Below are positions 41,331 to 52,489 of a DNA stretch of 64,000 bases, one piece after another. Position numbers and translations under genes: made by a program. The notes under the pieces are model-generated. The model searched no databases. It was not told the DNA's origin and was given only the letters and a program-made list of their open reading frames with translations. The stretch comes from Chinchilla lanigera (Eukaryota > Chordata > Mammalia > Rodentia > Chinchillidae), in contig NW_004955470.1 of NCBI RefSeq assembly GCF_000276665.1, positions 3,514,336-3,578,335 of the forward strand, given 5' to 3'. Positions within the stretch are counted from its first letter, which is position 1; the number at the start of each line of letters is the position of its first letter.

Positions 41331-41476
41331 GAGGTCACCAAAGCAGCAGACGGCAGCCTCTTGGGAGACCCTGGGCGCACACCGCTGAGCAGGAAGGAGG
41401 GCGTCAAGTGGCAGAGGCCACGATTCAGCCGCCAGGCCCTGATGCGGTGCTGCTTGGTCAAGTGGATCCTGTCTAG
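41331..41476 (+). CDS. Overlapping upstream ORF across KCNIP3 exons 1-2, second segment
   Basis: Continuation of the frame opened at 31179. After the junction Gly it reads GHQSSRRQPLGRPWAHTAEQ onward and ends ...DAVLLGQVDPV at a TAG (41474-41476). It overlaps 146 of the 166 nt of exon 2 in the alternate frame. No domain is recognised. Confidence 0.4.
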
Positions 41477-41496
41477 CGCGGCCCCACAGGGCTCAG
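41331..41496 (+). CDS. KCNIP3: KCNIP3 exon 2 (variable N-terminal domain)
   Basis: It begins after CCCACTGCAG and encodes EVTKAADGSLLGDPGRTPLS, RKEGVKWQRPRFSRQAL and MRCCLVKWILSSAAPQGS, ending in phase 1 before GTAGGG. This matches the human calsenilin N-terminus closely from memory, including the MRCCLVKWIL segment with a Cys pair that is palmitoylated in related KChIPs. The donor leaves a G that must join AC of the next exon (Asp of SDSSDSEL). That exon is beyond the window. Confidence 0.95.
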
Positions 41497-41724
41497 GTAG
41501 GGCTGGGCTGGCCAGGGCCAAGGGAGGGTATGGTTCTGTCCTGAGATCTGTCCCTTGTAAAGCCTCGGAGGCCTCTAGGGATGCTCCCTGGGTGCTGCTT
41601 GGGGGCCCCAGGGGCTGGTGCTGGCATTTGGGGTGTCTGTGAGGAAGCCAGTAGTGATGGCTGCCCCGGGCTTGGCCATACCTGGTGTTTGCTGAGTGTG
41701 ACAGAGCAGGAGGCCCCCCCACGG

Positions 41725-41895
41725 CCACACACACACTTTACACTCATACCTGTGCACTCACCCAGGACAAGTGTGCACATCCACCATGCACACACGGACA
41801 CACATCTCACATGCTCACCTACACACACTACACAGGCACACGCGCACACACCATACACATGCTTGTGGCCTCACACAAGGTGTGTGTATGTGAGT
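41725..41895 (+). repeat. Interrupted CA/TG-rich microsatellite
   Basis: Short CACACA runs with TGCACA and TACACA interruptions, followed by a TGTGTG run near 41880-41900. Confidence 0.8.
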
Positions 41896-43079
41896 GTGTG
41901 TCTGCCTTTTTGGCTTAAGGAAGAGCTGCATGCCTGGCCTTCAAAGCTGTGTCTTAGTGGCTGTCTTGGACGCTCTAGCTGTGTGACTTCCAGGGCACCA
42001 GCCTCCCAAGTTCAAGGGGGTCACAGATGCACACCGGGACCCCAGCAGTCATCTGCAAACCCACAATTCCAGGCTTTGCCCCTCCCCACGGAGCTCCGTC
42101 CACCTGTGCTGCTCCGGTACGCTTGGCTGATATTTGTCTCCGACCCTGCGTTCTGAAGTTGGCAGAAACTTGCTGCGCGCTCTGCGGCAGGGTGGGAGAT
42201 TTTCCATCAGGGTGGGGACGAGGGATGGAGGGGAGCTGTGGCATTCTGGTGTGGCTACTCTATACCTCCCAGGAGCTGGGATCCACCCTGACTCAGCTCC
42301 GGGTCCCTACTCAGCCCACAGTCCGTCCTGACCTCAGTCTTCTTGGGTTTTCCTGGTGGCAGGAAGTGTTCATTTGAGTAGGATCCTGGAGCAGAGCCCC
42401 TTCTTCCCGCTTACAGCCCACAGACACCTCGCCTCACCTCTGCGTCCCTCTGTCTTCCAGGAGGCAGTGGTCAGGACGGGGCTGGGGCTGCTGTGTCCCT
42501 TTGCCGAGGCTGTCTGCACGCCGAATGTGGGTGGGCAGGGAGAAGCAGCCAGGGAGTGGCAGGGGCATCCAGGTCCCTGAGAGCTCGTCCAGCTCAGGGT
42601 AGCTTCCTAGAAAAGCTTTGTCGTCTTAGGATCTTGTCAAAGCACCTCACGGAGGGCAGGACCAGGACCACATGGGTGTCCAACCCAGCCTAGCACATCC
42701 CCTGAGTGACGCATTTACTTGACCACAGACCAGGCCGTAACAGCAGAGCAGATTTGATAGGTGGATGAATGAAATTCTACCTAACTGTGTGGAGGAGGCA
42801 TTAGAGGTCACCTCACCCTGTTTTTGAAAAGCGTGTGTGTGATAGAAGAGGTTACACGGTCAGCAGGTCAGCCAGGGGCTGGGGACCCAGGAGAGCTCAG
42901 AGCTGGAAAGAGGTCACTTGCTCCGAGCAGGATATGTGCCTCCCAGGGCCTCACAGACCCAGCGGCCAAGACCCGGATGTGCCCTTCCTCCAGGAGCAAA
43001 GCTCCTGGCCGTCACTCCTCAGTCAGGCTTCCCCGAGGTCCCTCAAGGAGGACTCTGCCAGCGTGGCCAGCCAGGGCTG

Positions 43080-43420
43080 TGCACACGTGTGAAATGCTGG
43101 CCGGGCACAGACGAGGCGCCTCCTCGGCCCCGGGTGCCAAGAACAATGAGGGCCATTCAGCGCGGTGTCCCTGCACCTGGACTGTCCAGAGCCTGTGCTA
43201 GCCGGGCCACCGGACACTGCGCCCTTGTTGTCGGGTTTTTCCATTCAGCGGGAGCCGGGCTGGGAACGCAGATGTCTGGGACGGCTGAGAGCCGAAGCCA
43301 AGGCCCAGCACGGAGGGGCCTTAGCAAGGAGCAGGCGGGATGCAGGGACCTGGAGGGGTGAGGCCGGGGGCTGCACCTGCTGCGAAGGCCCCGAAGCGGT
43401 GTCGGGGTGGGTGCAGGAGG
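43080..43420. promoter_or_regulatory. Minor CpG-rich patch in KCNIP3 intron 2
   Basis: CpG dinucleotides are denser than in flanking sequence (for example CGAGGCGCCTCCTCGG and CATTCAGCGCGG). No exon is seen on either strand. Confidence 0.25.
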
Positions 43421-44659
43421 TGGGGTGCAGAGGGCAAGCAGGGTGGCCCTGCCCCCTAGAAGCTGCACCCTCACCTCAGCCCAGAAACTTGGGGACCCTC
43501 TTCGGCCACCCAGGGCTGGGACGCTGGCCTGTGCGCCACATCTCCCCAGCATCTAAGTTCTTCCTGGCAGGACACCTGCCAGGGCGTGGCTGAAGCCACC
43601 AACCCGACAGACCTGCTTCTCCAGTCCGGCTCCCCACGGGGCTGCCCGTCCCTGCAATGGTCTGAGTAATGAAATCCGCTCTGCCCATAACCTGGGGTCT
43701 CGGCTGCGGACAGCTGGAGCCGGGCCGGGAGAGCAAGGCAGAGGGGCATTAGCTCCAGGCCCTGGGATGTTTGCGGGACTCTGGAGGACCAGAGGACAGG
43801 ATACGACAAAGCCAGGGTCCCAGACGGACGCTGCACACCCTGGGCTGCTCCTGCGCATGTGCTTCTGTGTGACGCGGCACCGCCGTCTCTGGAACAAAAG
43901 ACGCGCCCACCTCCCCGGTGAATGTAGTCCAGACCCACATTCTCCCGGCCAGTGTGCCCTTCTCTGGGAGACGCCCATGTCCCCTAGGTCTATCAACCCC
44001 GTGCAGAACCACGATGTCACCACCACAGTGTCCCCAGCAGGCAGTGGTGGCAGAAAGGTACAGCCACCTCTGAGCTGAGAGCACAGGCGTACACGAACAG
44101 ACTCTCAGGGTACTGGAAGCACTGAGCTACAGTGGACGTGTGAGATGTCGGCCCCAGCGTGCCAGGGCTTTTCTGGAAACTGGTTCTTTGGACTATAGAT
44201 AGTTGGATGGCTGGGCCTGGGGCAAAGTGATTTGTGAAGGAAGTCTCTCGGGAGAGGGGTGCTGTGAGTCTGTCCCCTGAGCTAAAGGGAGACATCTTGG
44301 TCACTTTTTGTTAATACAAAATCCCAAACCCAGTGCCTTGAAATAATGGATTTTTTACACTTGTCCCTTCCATGGGTCGGGCCTTGGGGCAGGCCTCCTC
44401 TGGGGGCTCTCCTACTCTGCAGGGCATGGTTGTGACAATTTACTTTACCCCCCCCCCCAGAGTCATGGCGAGACATTTGGGCCCTCTGTACCCCGCCTCC
44501 GGCACTGACTGCGTGCCCCTGGCAGCGGAGTCCCAGCGCTCCATGGACGGTGTCTCCAGCCACGCAGGGTGGGGACAGCTAAGGACGGTGGGCTCTTAAG
44601 TGGGGGCTTTTGGCCAACCTCTGTGAGGGGATAAGACCGTGGTCACTCGCAGCGATGCG

Positions 44660-45440
44660 TGGGACACCGTGGGTAGTGGCTGCGGGGCCGTGACGGGGCA
44701 GGCAGGGAGGTCCACGTCAATTCCACTGGGGACAATCGGTGTCCCCCCGGGATGGAAGCGCTACAGAGAAGCCGACCTGCCCCCTGCTGGCCGCCAGCGT
44801 GATCGACACCAGCGGCGGCAGGTCGGCCAGCCAGGGGAGGAGCTTCCGCGGAGCCCTCGAGTGACTTCAGTGAACTAAGACAAATGCCACTTTGCTTGTG
44901 AGCCAGTGCTGGGTGACGGGCGCAGGACAGGCGGCCAGGGCCTCCCGCCCCGGGCGCCCTCCAAGAGCATGCGGCGGACCCTGGCGGTCTTGCCCTCTAG
45001 GGACTTCCTCGGCCCCGCTCCTGGAATCTCGTCCTCTGCGCCGCTGACCCCCGAACAAATGCTTAGCAGCCGCCCACGATCAGGGTAAATGTGGGACCCG
45101 CCTCCTCCCCGCGACACGGGCAGCGGTACGGGCAGCGGTACGCACAGCGTCCGCCGCTGGGGCGTCCCTCCTCCGTGTCCTTCTGCAGAGCCGCCTTGCT
45201 GCCGCAATCTGTCCGTAATTCCTAGGCGAATTTTCCTCCTCCGACAGTCGCAGGGGCTCCCCGAGAGCCACAGGGAGGGGGCGTGCAGCGAGTACCCCAA
45301 AAGTCAGCGCCGCTCACAGCGCTGGTCTGTGCCCCTGGGTCCACCCCGCCTGGCCCTGGCCGCGCGCGTGGCGCATGCGTGTGGTGACAGCCTGCGGCAC
45401 TCCTGTACCTGTGGCCTCGTGGTCTCACCTCCAGGCAGCC
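44660..45440. promoter_or_regulatory. CpG-island-like region in KCNIP3 intron 2
   Basis: CpGs are frequent across about 780 bp, strongest at 44790-45380. A short tandem of ACGGGCAGCGGT lies at 45116-45140. No recognisable exon falls inside, although open frames exist on both strands. It lies 1.4-2.2 kb upstream of the alternative first exon and could be a promoter or orphan island. Confidence 0.45.
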
Positions 45441-46346
45441 CAGCAGCCGGTGGTGGGCTGTGGGTCAGAAGTAGAAGAGCTCTTTGCCGGAGTGGCACGG
45501 CTTTGCTGACACCCAAGAGAGCGTGGAATTCTCCGCTTGGGCCTGCCATAGGCCAGGAGGGCATTCCAGCTGCCTTAAATACATCCTGTGCCCTTGAAAA
45601 CTGGGTCATGAGGTGCGCAGATAGAGCCGCTTGCTTCTTTGACCAACAGTGGGTGCACAGCACAGCAGTTCATCTTGCACTTTGGAGGGAATATTTTGAC
45701 TTGCCTGCCCTTATATATAACAGGAACCCCAAGCAACCATGGCTTAATCTGGGCTGGAAGTATCTGGCACTAGTTTGGTAGCCTGAAGATATCACAGTCC
45801 TGTTCTTTTGACCTTTTCCTCACAATTGCAAAGTGGCTGCTTTGGCGCCAGCCCTCACAACCTCATTTTGGGCAAGAGGAAGGGAGAAATTGGGTAGAAG
45901 GGGAAGGTGATGATGCCTAAGTCAGGAAAGCAACACTTACAGAAATCTCTGGGTGATTTATGCTCACATTTCATCAGCCAGAGAACTAAGCCATGCTAAC
46001 ACCAAAGAAGACCAGTGTGGGAAGGAGTCGGTAGTTTTTTTAGTTGGACCCAGTTCTACCTCCAACAGAGTCTGAATTCTGTAGGTGAAAAGTAGAGGGA
46101 TAAAATACAAAATTGGCACTCGTGACCATACACAGCTTGTAGGGTTGCTTTGGTGGCTGAATGCACTCACTGAGCTCAGGACTTAGCAAGCTGCCAGGCA
46201 CATACTAGGTGCTCCATAAAGGTTGGGGGCAGGGAAGGGGGTCAGCGGGCTTTTCCTCTTGGTCCTCATCAGAGGGACCCAGCCCCACCTGCCCATCCTC
46301 CACTCTAGAGAGGCACCTACACAGGTGGGGATGGATCAGCGAGTAG

Positions 46347-46366
46347 AGGTCAGAGGTCAGAGGTCC
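46347..46366 (+). promoter_or_regulatory. Triple DR1 nuclear-receptor half-site array
   Basis: AGGTCAGAGGTCAGAGGTCC: three AGGTCA-type half-sites, each separated by one base, the spacing used by PPAR/RXR, HNF4 and COUP-TF. It sits 475 bp upstream of the alternative KCNIP3 start. Confidence 0.45.
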
Positions 46367-46469
46367 AGAGAAAGCCCGCTCTGCCCACAGCCCCGGCCCC
46401 GTGTCTCCCAGGCACAGCTGAGGGAGGAGGCCGCTCCTCACTGGCTACAGAGGCCTGGGGACCGGTGAG

Positions 46470-46840
46470 GCCCCTCTGCAGTGAGGTCACACCCCGAGGT
46501 GGAAATCACACCAGTGGCAGCTCCTCCCGGTGCTGGGGGAGATGCCCGCCCGCCCGCCCAGCCCAAGAAGCTGCTGGCCACGGAGCAGAGAGCTCCTGGG
46601 TCTCAGCAGCTGAGGAACGGGGTCGGGAGGAAGAGGGGCTCCGGCCTGAGGGAGAGGGCTCAGGAGGCAGTGGCAGAGGCCGAGGCACGGGCTGGGACAG
46701 AGACACAGAGACAGAGCAGGAAGAAGGAAAGTTCTAGAAAGAGAAGCGCTCTAAGTGTCAGGCTGGGGAGGGGGCAGAGGGAAGCCGCCCACACTGTGGC
46801 CTGAGCACAGAGCCCGGGACAGAGCCCGGCAGGAGCAGGG
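46470..46840 (+). promoter_or_regulatory. KCNIP3: Promoter/5' UTR region of the alternative KCNIP3 first exon
   Basis: A GC- and purine-rich stretch with GCCCGCCCGCCCAGCCC (Sp1-like) leads to AGCAGGGATGG at the start codon. No splice acceptor is obvious close to the ATG, in keeping with a first exon. Confidence 0.45.
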
Positions 46841-46961
46841 ATGGCGGCGCACGGCGAGGGCCCCCACCGGCGGCTGCAGCAGGCCCAGCACGGCTGCAAG
46901 AAGCACCTGGGCGACATCATCAGCTTCTTCTTCCGCTTCATCTCCGGGAACCTGGCTCGAG
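46841..46961 (+). CDS. KCNIP3: Probable alternative first coding exon of KCNIP3
   Basis: Forty codons plus one base: MAAHGEGPHRRLQQAQHGCK, then KHLGDIISFFFRFISGNLAR, then G before GTGAGG. Phase 1 equals the exon 2 donor phase, so splicing to exon 3 would give LAR-D-SSDSEL. The segment from GCKK to NLAR-D resembles the short KChIP1 and KChIP4 N-terminal variants I remember (GC, basic residues, LG, a hydrophobic helix, then I-T/S-G-x-L-x-K/R-D). The Cys next to Lys and the aromatic run suggest membrane attachment. I do not recall this N-terminus for human calsenilin. It could instead be an unrelated GC-rich ORF, but phase, donor and resemblance argue for KCNIP3. Confidence 0.6.
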
Positions 46962-48405
46962 GTGAGGGCGGCCTGGGTGCAGGGAAAGGCTGCAGGGCTG
47001 AGGACGGCGCTGCCTCATCCGGGGAGGGCACTGCCAGGGCAGCGCTCCGGGAACAGGGCTGGAAGGGACTCTGATCCCAAGCCCTGACTTCCCGCTGTGA
47101 CCTGTGGGACAGGGTGGTAGCTGTCTCCACAGTCCATGGAAAACATCCGACTTGAAGGTTTGGAAGGGAGGCGGGGAGGGTCCCCAGTGTTGCGCTCCCC
47201 CATCTTAGCAAGGGGAGGAACCAGGTGTGGGGCGACGCTACAGCAGGCCCCTTCTGCTCTGGCTCCTCTGTTGCTCCTCGGGGCCACACAGGACCAAGAC
47301 CAAGGCTCAGGTGTGGGCCACGGACAGGCACGGGGAGGGAGTCCTGCTTGTGGGGCCCTGGGGACAGATGGTGCAGGAGCTTCAGCCCCAGGAGAGAGCA
47401 ATCTCTGGCAGCGGGGCCCCAGCTAAGCTTCTGGGCGCTTTTGTCCTGTCCGGTTTTTGGAGGTGGCCTGCTAACAGCCAGGCCAGGAGAGCCCGACTGT
47501 ATCCCTTCTCCAGGGCTGGAGACTTTGTCCCCCCAGTCTGTGCCCTGTCCTGCCCAGAGCACCTAGCACAGAAGATGGCACTTTAAACACCTGTCCGATT
47601 GATGAGTGACATTCTAAGAATAGAAACACAGAATCGAGCATGGACTCAAACATCTTGACGTCGGTGGAAATCCTGGAAAGCAATCCTAAATCTCGAGGGA
47701 CAAGAGGACAGGATGGCAGAGGGAAGAGGTGGGCAGAGGGAGGTCTGAGCCTGGAACCGTATGGCGAGCTCGGGGGCCCTGGGTGGGCACCTGGGTGTCC
47801 AGTGTTCCCAAGCCTCCCCGTTTTTCATAAGAAGGGGAGATCATGTGGCTGCCCATGATGTCTCTTAATGGTGCCTCTAGCAGCTGGGCCTCCCCCTCTC
47901 CAGGAAGTCTTTGGGGTAGAGTTTGGAGATGGTGAGCCCCAGGCTGCTGTTTAGGGGACAGGGACATCTGGGTGGCCAGGCGCAGGGCAGTGAGGTGTAA
48001 CCAAGGCCATCGCCCGCTGGCTACCACCCTGCTGGCCACTCCCACAGCTGGGGCTCCTTGTCGCCACTCACTGGGCCTGTGTGTGGCACCCTGGGGCTCA
48101 AGCTTCCTGCCGGGCCTCCTCGGGGCCCAGGGCTTGGGCCTGGGAACGCTGGGCGGTCTCTAAGCTCCTTCCAGCCGTGGTGGGTGCTGGGATTCTCTGA
48201 GAGGTGGGGGAGAGGGAGGCCGGGCGGGCTGTGGGTGAAGCCGTGGTGTGCTGAGAACACACGGACAGCTGCTAAAGACACAAACGCCTGATGCAGTGTC
48301 CGGCACCACCTGAGGAGGCGTGGTCACTGTCATCTCCCAGCCCCTCGGCCCGCCCCATGGGGTGGCTCTTCCCTGTCCTCTGGATGAGACTTGGCCCAGC
48401 CCTTG

Positions 48406-48756
48406 TGTCTCGGTTACTTTTCTGTCATTGCTGAGACAAAATACCCGATGCCCAAAATGAAGAAAGGAAAGGTTTATTTAGCTCACAGTCTGTGGAGCTT
48501 TCAGTCCATACTCAGCTGGCTCCAAGGCAGGGTGGCACGTTGCAGAGGGCAACAGTTCATGGCGACGGAAGATAGCAAAGCAGCAAGAGCAAAAGGGAGG
48601 AGTGACAGCAAGCAGCCTCTTTCTCACCCTTACACATGCAAACTATCCACCCCAGGGCGGGTGTAGCACTCACATCCATGAATCAATCATAAGCTCTAAA
48701 AGCCCGCCCCACGACTGCATGTGTCTTTGGGGGGACACCCAGCGTAAACCATAACA
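48406..48756 (-). repeat. MaLR-like solo LTR with CCTTG target duplication
   Basis: TGTCTCGGTTACTTTTC..., AAAATACCCGATGCCCAAAA, AAAGGTTTATTTAGC, ...AAACCATAACA. The 5-bp CCTTG flanks both ends (48401-48405 and 48757-48761). It is closely related to the copy at 24.75 kb and in the same orientation. Confidence 0.8.
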
Positions 48757-50112
48757 CCTTGTCATGTTTCTGGTGTCAGCGAGTGCTCAGCGAAGCCTTT
48801 CTCGCCGTTCCTGGTGGCCGCTGCCACTGCCCACGGGCAGCTGGGGTCACGCCTCGCACCCCGGCTGCCCCCAGCCAGGTGACCACAGCCATCACCTGCT
48901 CTCCTGTAGGTGTGGGCCTACGTACCCTGGCCCTGAACCCCACACTCTAGGAGACCCTGGAAGCCCCTCCCTCGGATGGAGCTAGCGCTGAAGCCCCTGT
49001 GGGTGAGAGGAAGCGCCCAGCACATCACCCTGCCTCTCCCAAGTCCTCTCTTCCTGCGGGCCACCAACCTGCTCCTCTTCTGCCCTTCCAGGGTGTGAGG
49101 AGCGCTCAGTCAGAGCCCATTCCTGCCCCTTGGTGCATGTCTTGTGTGGCTCTTGGCTGATGGGATTTCTCCCCAGACTGAACTGCAAAAGTCCTATCCA
49201 ACCTGCAGATGGATAGGAAACATGGGGTCCCCACAGCTGGGGGAAGGCCCGCGCTCTTCCAGTCACCCTGTCACAGAGCAGGTGCCAGGCCCCAGGCTCC
49301 CAGAAACGAGGCCAGGCAGAGAGGGGGCCAGGAATGAGGCGCGGCTGCCCCTGGCAGCAGAGATCACGGTTACAAAGCCAAGCACATCTGGCTTGAGTTG
49401 TCAAAGCATCGGTCGAGCTGTGTTAAAAATATTCTGCAAATAGAATGTGTGTGTCGAGGTTCTGTTGAAGTGAGGAAGCCGGCAGTGACTCAGATGATTA
49501 AAAGGGACAGAAACGGGGAGCCTGAGAGGTCAGAAGTACACGAACATCGCAGGAGAGGGGAGCCCGGGCAGCAGCAGTCCCAGGCAGTGCTCGCCTATGG
49601 GGCTGTCCCTGCCAGGGAGGGGTGAGCTTGCGTCTGCTGGTCCCACGAGCGCTTAGCTGAGAGGCCAAGTCTGATGACTGTGAGGCTCAGTTCCCCTCCT
49701 GGGACGTCAGCTGCCCCGGCACCCACTGGGCAGCACCCTGGCAGGACCTCAGAGGGGATCCCCGCTGCTGTGAGCCCAAGCCCGGCTCTCGGTGGTGGAG
49801 GGGCTTCAGGGTTCTTTGGGGAGGTGGAAGGGAAAACGCAAACAGCTCCCAGATGCTCTGCCATGGGAGATGTTTTTGTGCCACACCTGGGGACACTCAG
49901 GGAAAGCAGGACCAGAGTGGTCGAGTGGCCACTGAGGGCTGCTGGGCCTGGAGGCTGGAATCCATTGGCCTGGCTCACCTCCCGGCAAAGGCCCCAAACC
50001 CTCCTGGCCTCCTGACTGTCCCTGTGGAAGGAGCCCTGTTAACGGGCTCCTTAACCCCTGTTAAGTACCCCATCATCCACCAGGGGGCAGCAGGCACCAT
50101 CCTCTTAGCCTC

Positions 50113-50255
50113 CTCTTTTTTTTTTTTTTTTGTACTGGAAATTGAGCTAACTGCCTTCACACTGAGCTACTTAGGTCTTTTTCCAGGCAGGGTATCACTA
50201 AGTTGCCTGGGTGGGAGTCAAACTTGTGATCCTCCTGTCAGCCTCCCAGAGCCAT
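50113..50255 (-). repeat. B1-dID composite SINE, minus orientation
   Basis: A T run, a shortened dID (GTACTGGAAATTGAGC, CACACTGAGCTACTTAGG), then CAGGCAGGGTATCACTAAG and CAAACTTGTGATCCTCC. Confidence 0.75.
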
Positions 50256-50789
50256 TTTAACCGCTTTAAATCGTGGGCTTTGCATTTTGTGACCCCCACC
50301 CTTTGCACCTCTGGGACTCAGGACCCAAGGATCTGACATTCCTGGGCTGCCACCTCTCTCCTAGGGCACTCCCTGGCCCCTGGGGCCTGGCACTCAGCCC
50401 AGCACGCTGCCCCTCTCCCCCTGGGGTTATCAGGGTTCTGTGAGCTATGGAGGGGCAGCAGCCCAAGTCACCCCTGGGACTTCAGGAGGCAGGGGGTGTC
50501 CTGGGATGTCACCTAGGAAGGCCTTCTTTTGCTCTCCTCTGCATTCCTGTGCGGATGAGGGACTGCTCAGGGGTGGCCAGGACCCCCTGACCACCTGGAG
50601 GGGCGGGGCCCAGGGGAGAGAGGCTGCTAGGACCTCACGAACAGCGCTGTCCGGGTCACCCGCACTCCCGACCTCCGAGTCAGGTCCCCGGGGTGAAATG
50701 AGGGAAGATGGGCAAGGAACAGCCTGGGTCCACACCTGCTGTTCCTTCGTTCTCCTTAAAATAATCCTGGAGTGGTGAGGAGTTCGTTC

Positions 50790-50965
50790 TTTAAAAAAAA
50801 AAAAATTAATGCCCTTTGTTATACATGAAAGATGCCACTATTGAATTCCTGTTATCTTGTTTAGTGAAAATCTGTATCGTTTCTATTTTTTTATTATTTT
50901 TAAAATAAGAAGAAGAAACCTATAAGTGAAAGATGGCATTTTTATAGCCCCTTCCAATGTGGGGG
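50790..50965. other. AT-rich island in KCNIP3 intron 2
   Basis: A 175-bp AT-rich stretch with an A13 run and TTTTTTATTATTTTTAAAAT. The repeat family is not recognised and no coding potential is seen. Confidence 0.4.
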
Positions 50966-52157
50966 TTTATAAAATCCCAGGGACCATGACAGCAGACCCT
51001 CACCCGGCCACAGCTGGGCTAGCAGGCTGAGGGGGCTTTGCACTGGTCACCAGCTGGGTGACAGGGGCAGGTGTCCAGGATGGACCCCCAGAGGACACGC
51101 AGCCCTGCTTCCTTCCAGGCAAGAAGCAGCTGGCCTCCTGCAGAAGGACAAGCTCCGGCCTCAGCCAGACTAGGGACCAGAGTGCTGGGCTGGGCAGGCT
51201 GCAGCAGGCAGCTCAGGGGCTCTGCCACGTGAAGGGAAAAAGGGGCGACCAAGGAAGGCTGTGGGGGGCCCGGAAGCCCAGGATCCATCGCACCGCCTCT
51301 ATACTTTAAGAAAGAAAACAAGGGCCCAGTGAGGGGATGAATTTGCGGAAACCATGGAGCCACCAGCCACCTGGGGTCCGGCTGAGAGCAGGGTAGCTGC
51401 ATGGTGAGGCCCTCAGGCCAAGCAGGAGGCTCAGGGTTTGAGGAAGGCACTGTCTCCTGCCCCCTGATGCTGAGGGCTGCCCAGGTTGCTCAGCTTGGAG
51501 CACCTCCCCAACCCAGAGCAAGGGCACGTCCTGTGTGCGGAGGGAAACAGGCTGAGGAGAGGGTGCTGTGGGCCGGGCGTATGCTGGTGCCCGTGCTGTG
51601 CGCTCAGGCAGCCCTGCAAGGAAGGTGCTGCCTTCACCTCCACCGTCCAGGGGAGAGTTTGAGGTTTAGCGGAAGTAGTTTATTGGTACGCTGGGATTAT
51701 GGGGTCCACTGCACCTTGGGGAGAACAGAGGGTAGAGGCCTGGGAGCAGTGTACCCCACAGCCCCCATGAGGATCCCAGCCCCTCCATAGAGCTGCCCGG
51801 GACTGGGAAAACACCCATGTGTGACATGGACTGCTCCCTTCCCATCCCTCCGGGCCTTCATCTCGGACATGGTGCTGCTGGGGAAACTGAGGCCTGGAAT
51901 GAGAAGGTGAGCTGTCTGAGGTCCTGCAGGTCTAGGGCCTCCCTGGACAGTGCTCTTTCCTCTGCTTCACACGACTGTCCCCACCTCGGGGTCCCAGCTT
52001 GCGGAACCCGAAGGGCCCGGGCAGAGCTGGGGCTCCATCCAGCACTTGGAGTGGGTGGGGTGCCACAGGCAGCTGAGCTATTTCCAAGCACTGATCTCAC
52101 AGGGGAAGTGGTTGAGCGGTTTGGGGAGGGTGGAAGGAGCTACCCACAGCTTAGCTC

Positions 52158-52190
52158 GGTGTGTGTGTGTGTGTGTGTGTGTGTGTTGTG
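52158..52190 (+). repeat. (TG)n microsatellite
   Basis: About 14 uninterrupted TG units within KCNIP3 intron 2. Confidence 0.93.
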
Positions 52191-52489
52191 TGCGTGCATG
52201 CGGGTGCATCACCATCTTCACACCCCCTGTGCTGGAGAAGAGTCCGTTGCTGTTCTCCTGGCCACGTTCTCTGCTCCGAGCATGTGGTCATTAGGTCTGC
52301 TGCAACACAGTTGGACAAGCTGAGGGTCAAGCTGAGGTCAGGCTGTCTGGGGCCCAGCCCTCAGATGGGCCCTCGGATGAGGGGCTGTGGGTTGCGGGAC
52401 TCTTCTTACAGAGGAGGGGAGCAGGTCCAGAGGTTCCTAGAAAGGATGGGAGGGGCCTGGGCCGGCCCCTTCCCAGCGTGTGACCGTGG

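Noticed and set aside
45089..45781. 230-codon plus-strand ORF in the CpG-rich patch
   Set aside because: Composition-driven open frame with no family resemblance; it does not end at a donor that would join KCNIP3 exon 3 in frame.
46660..47562. 300-codon minus-strand ORF opposite the alternative KCNIP3 exon
   Set aside because: Pro/Ser/Leu-rich translation of GC-rich antisense sequence with no recognised domain; an open frame opposite a GC-rich exon is expected by composition.
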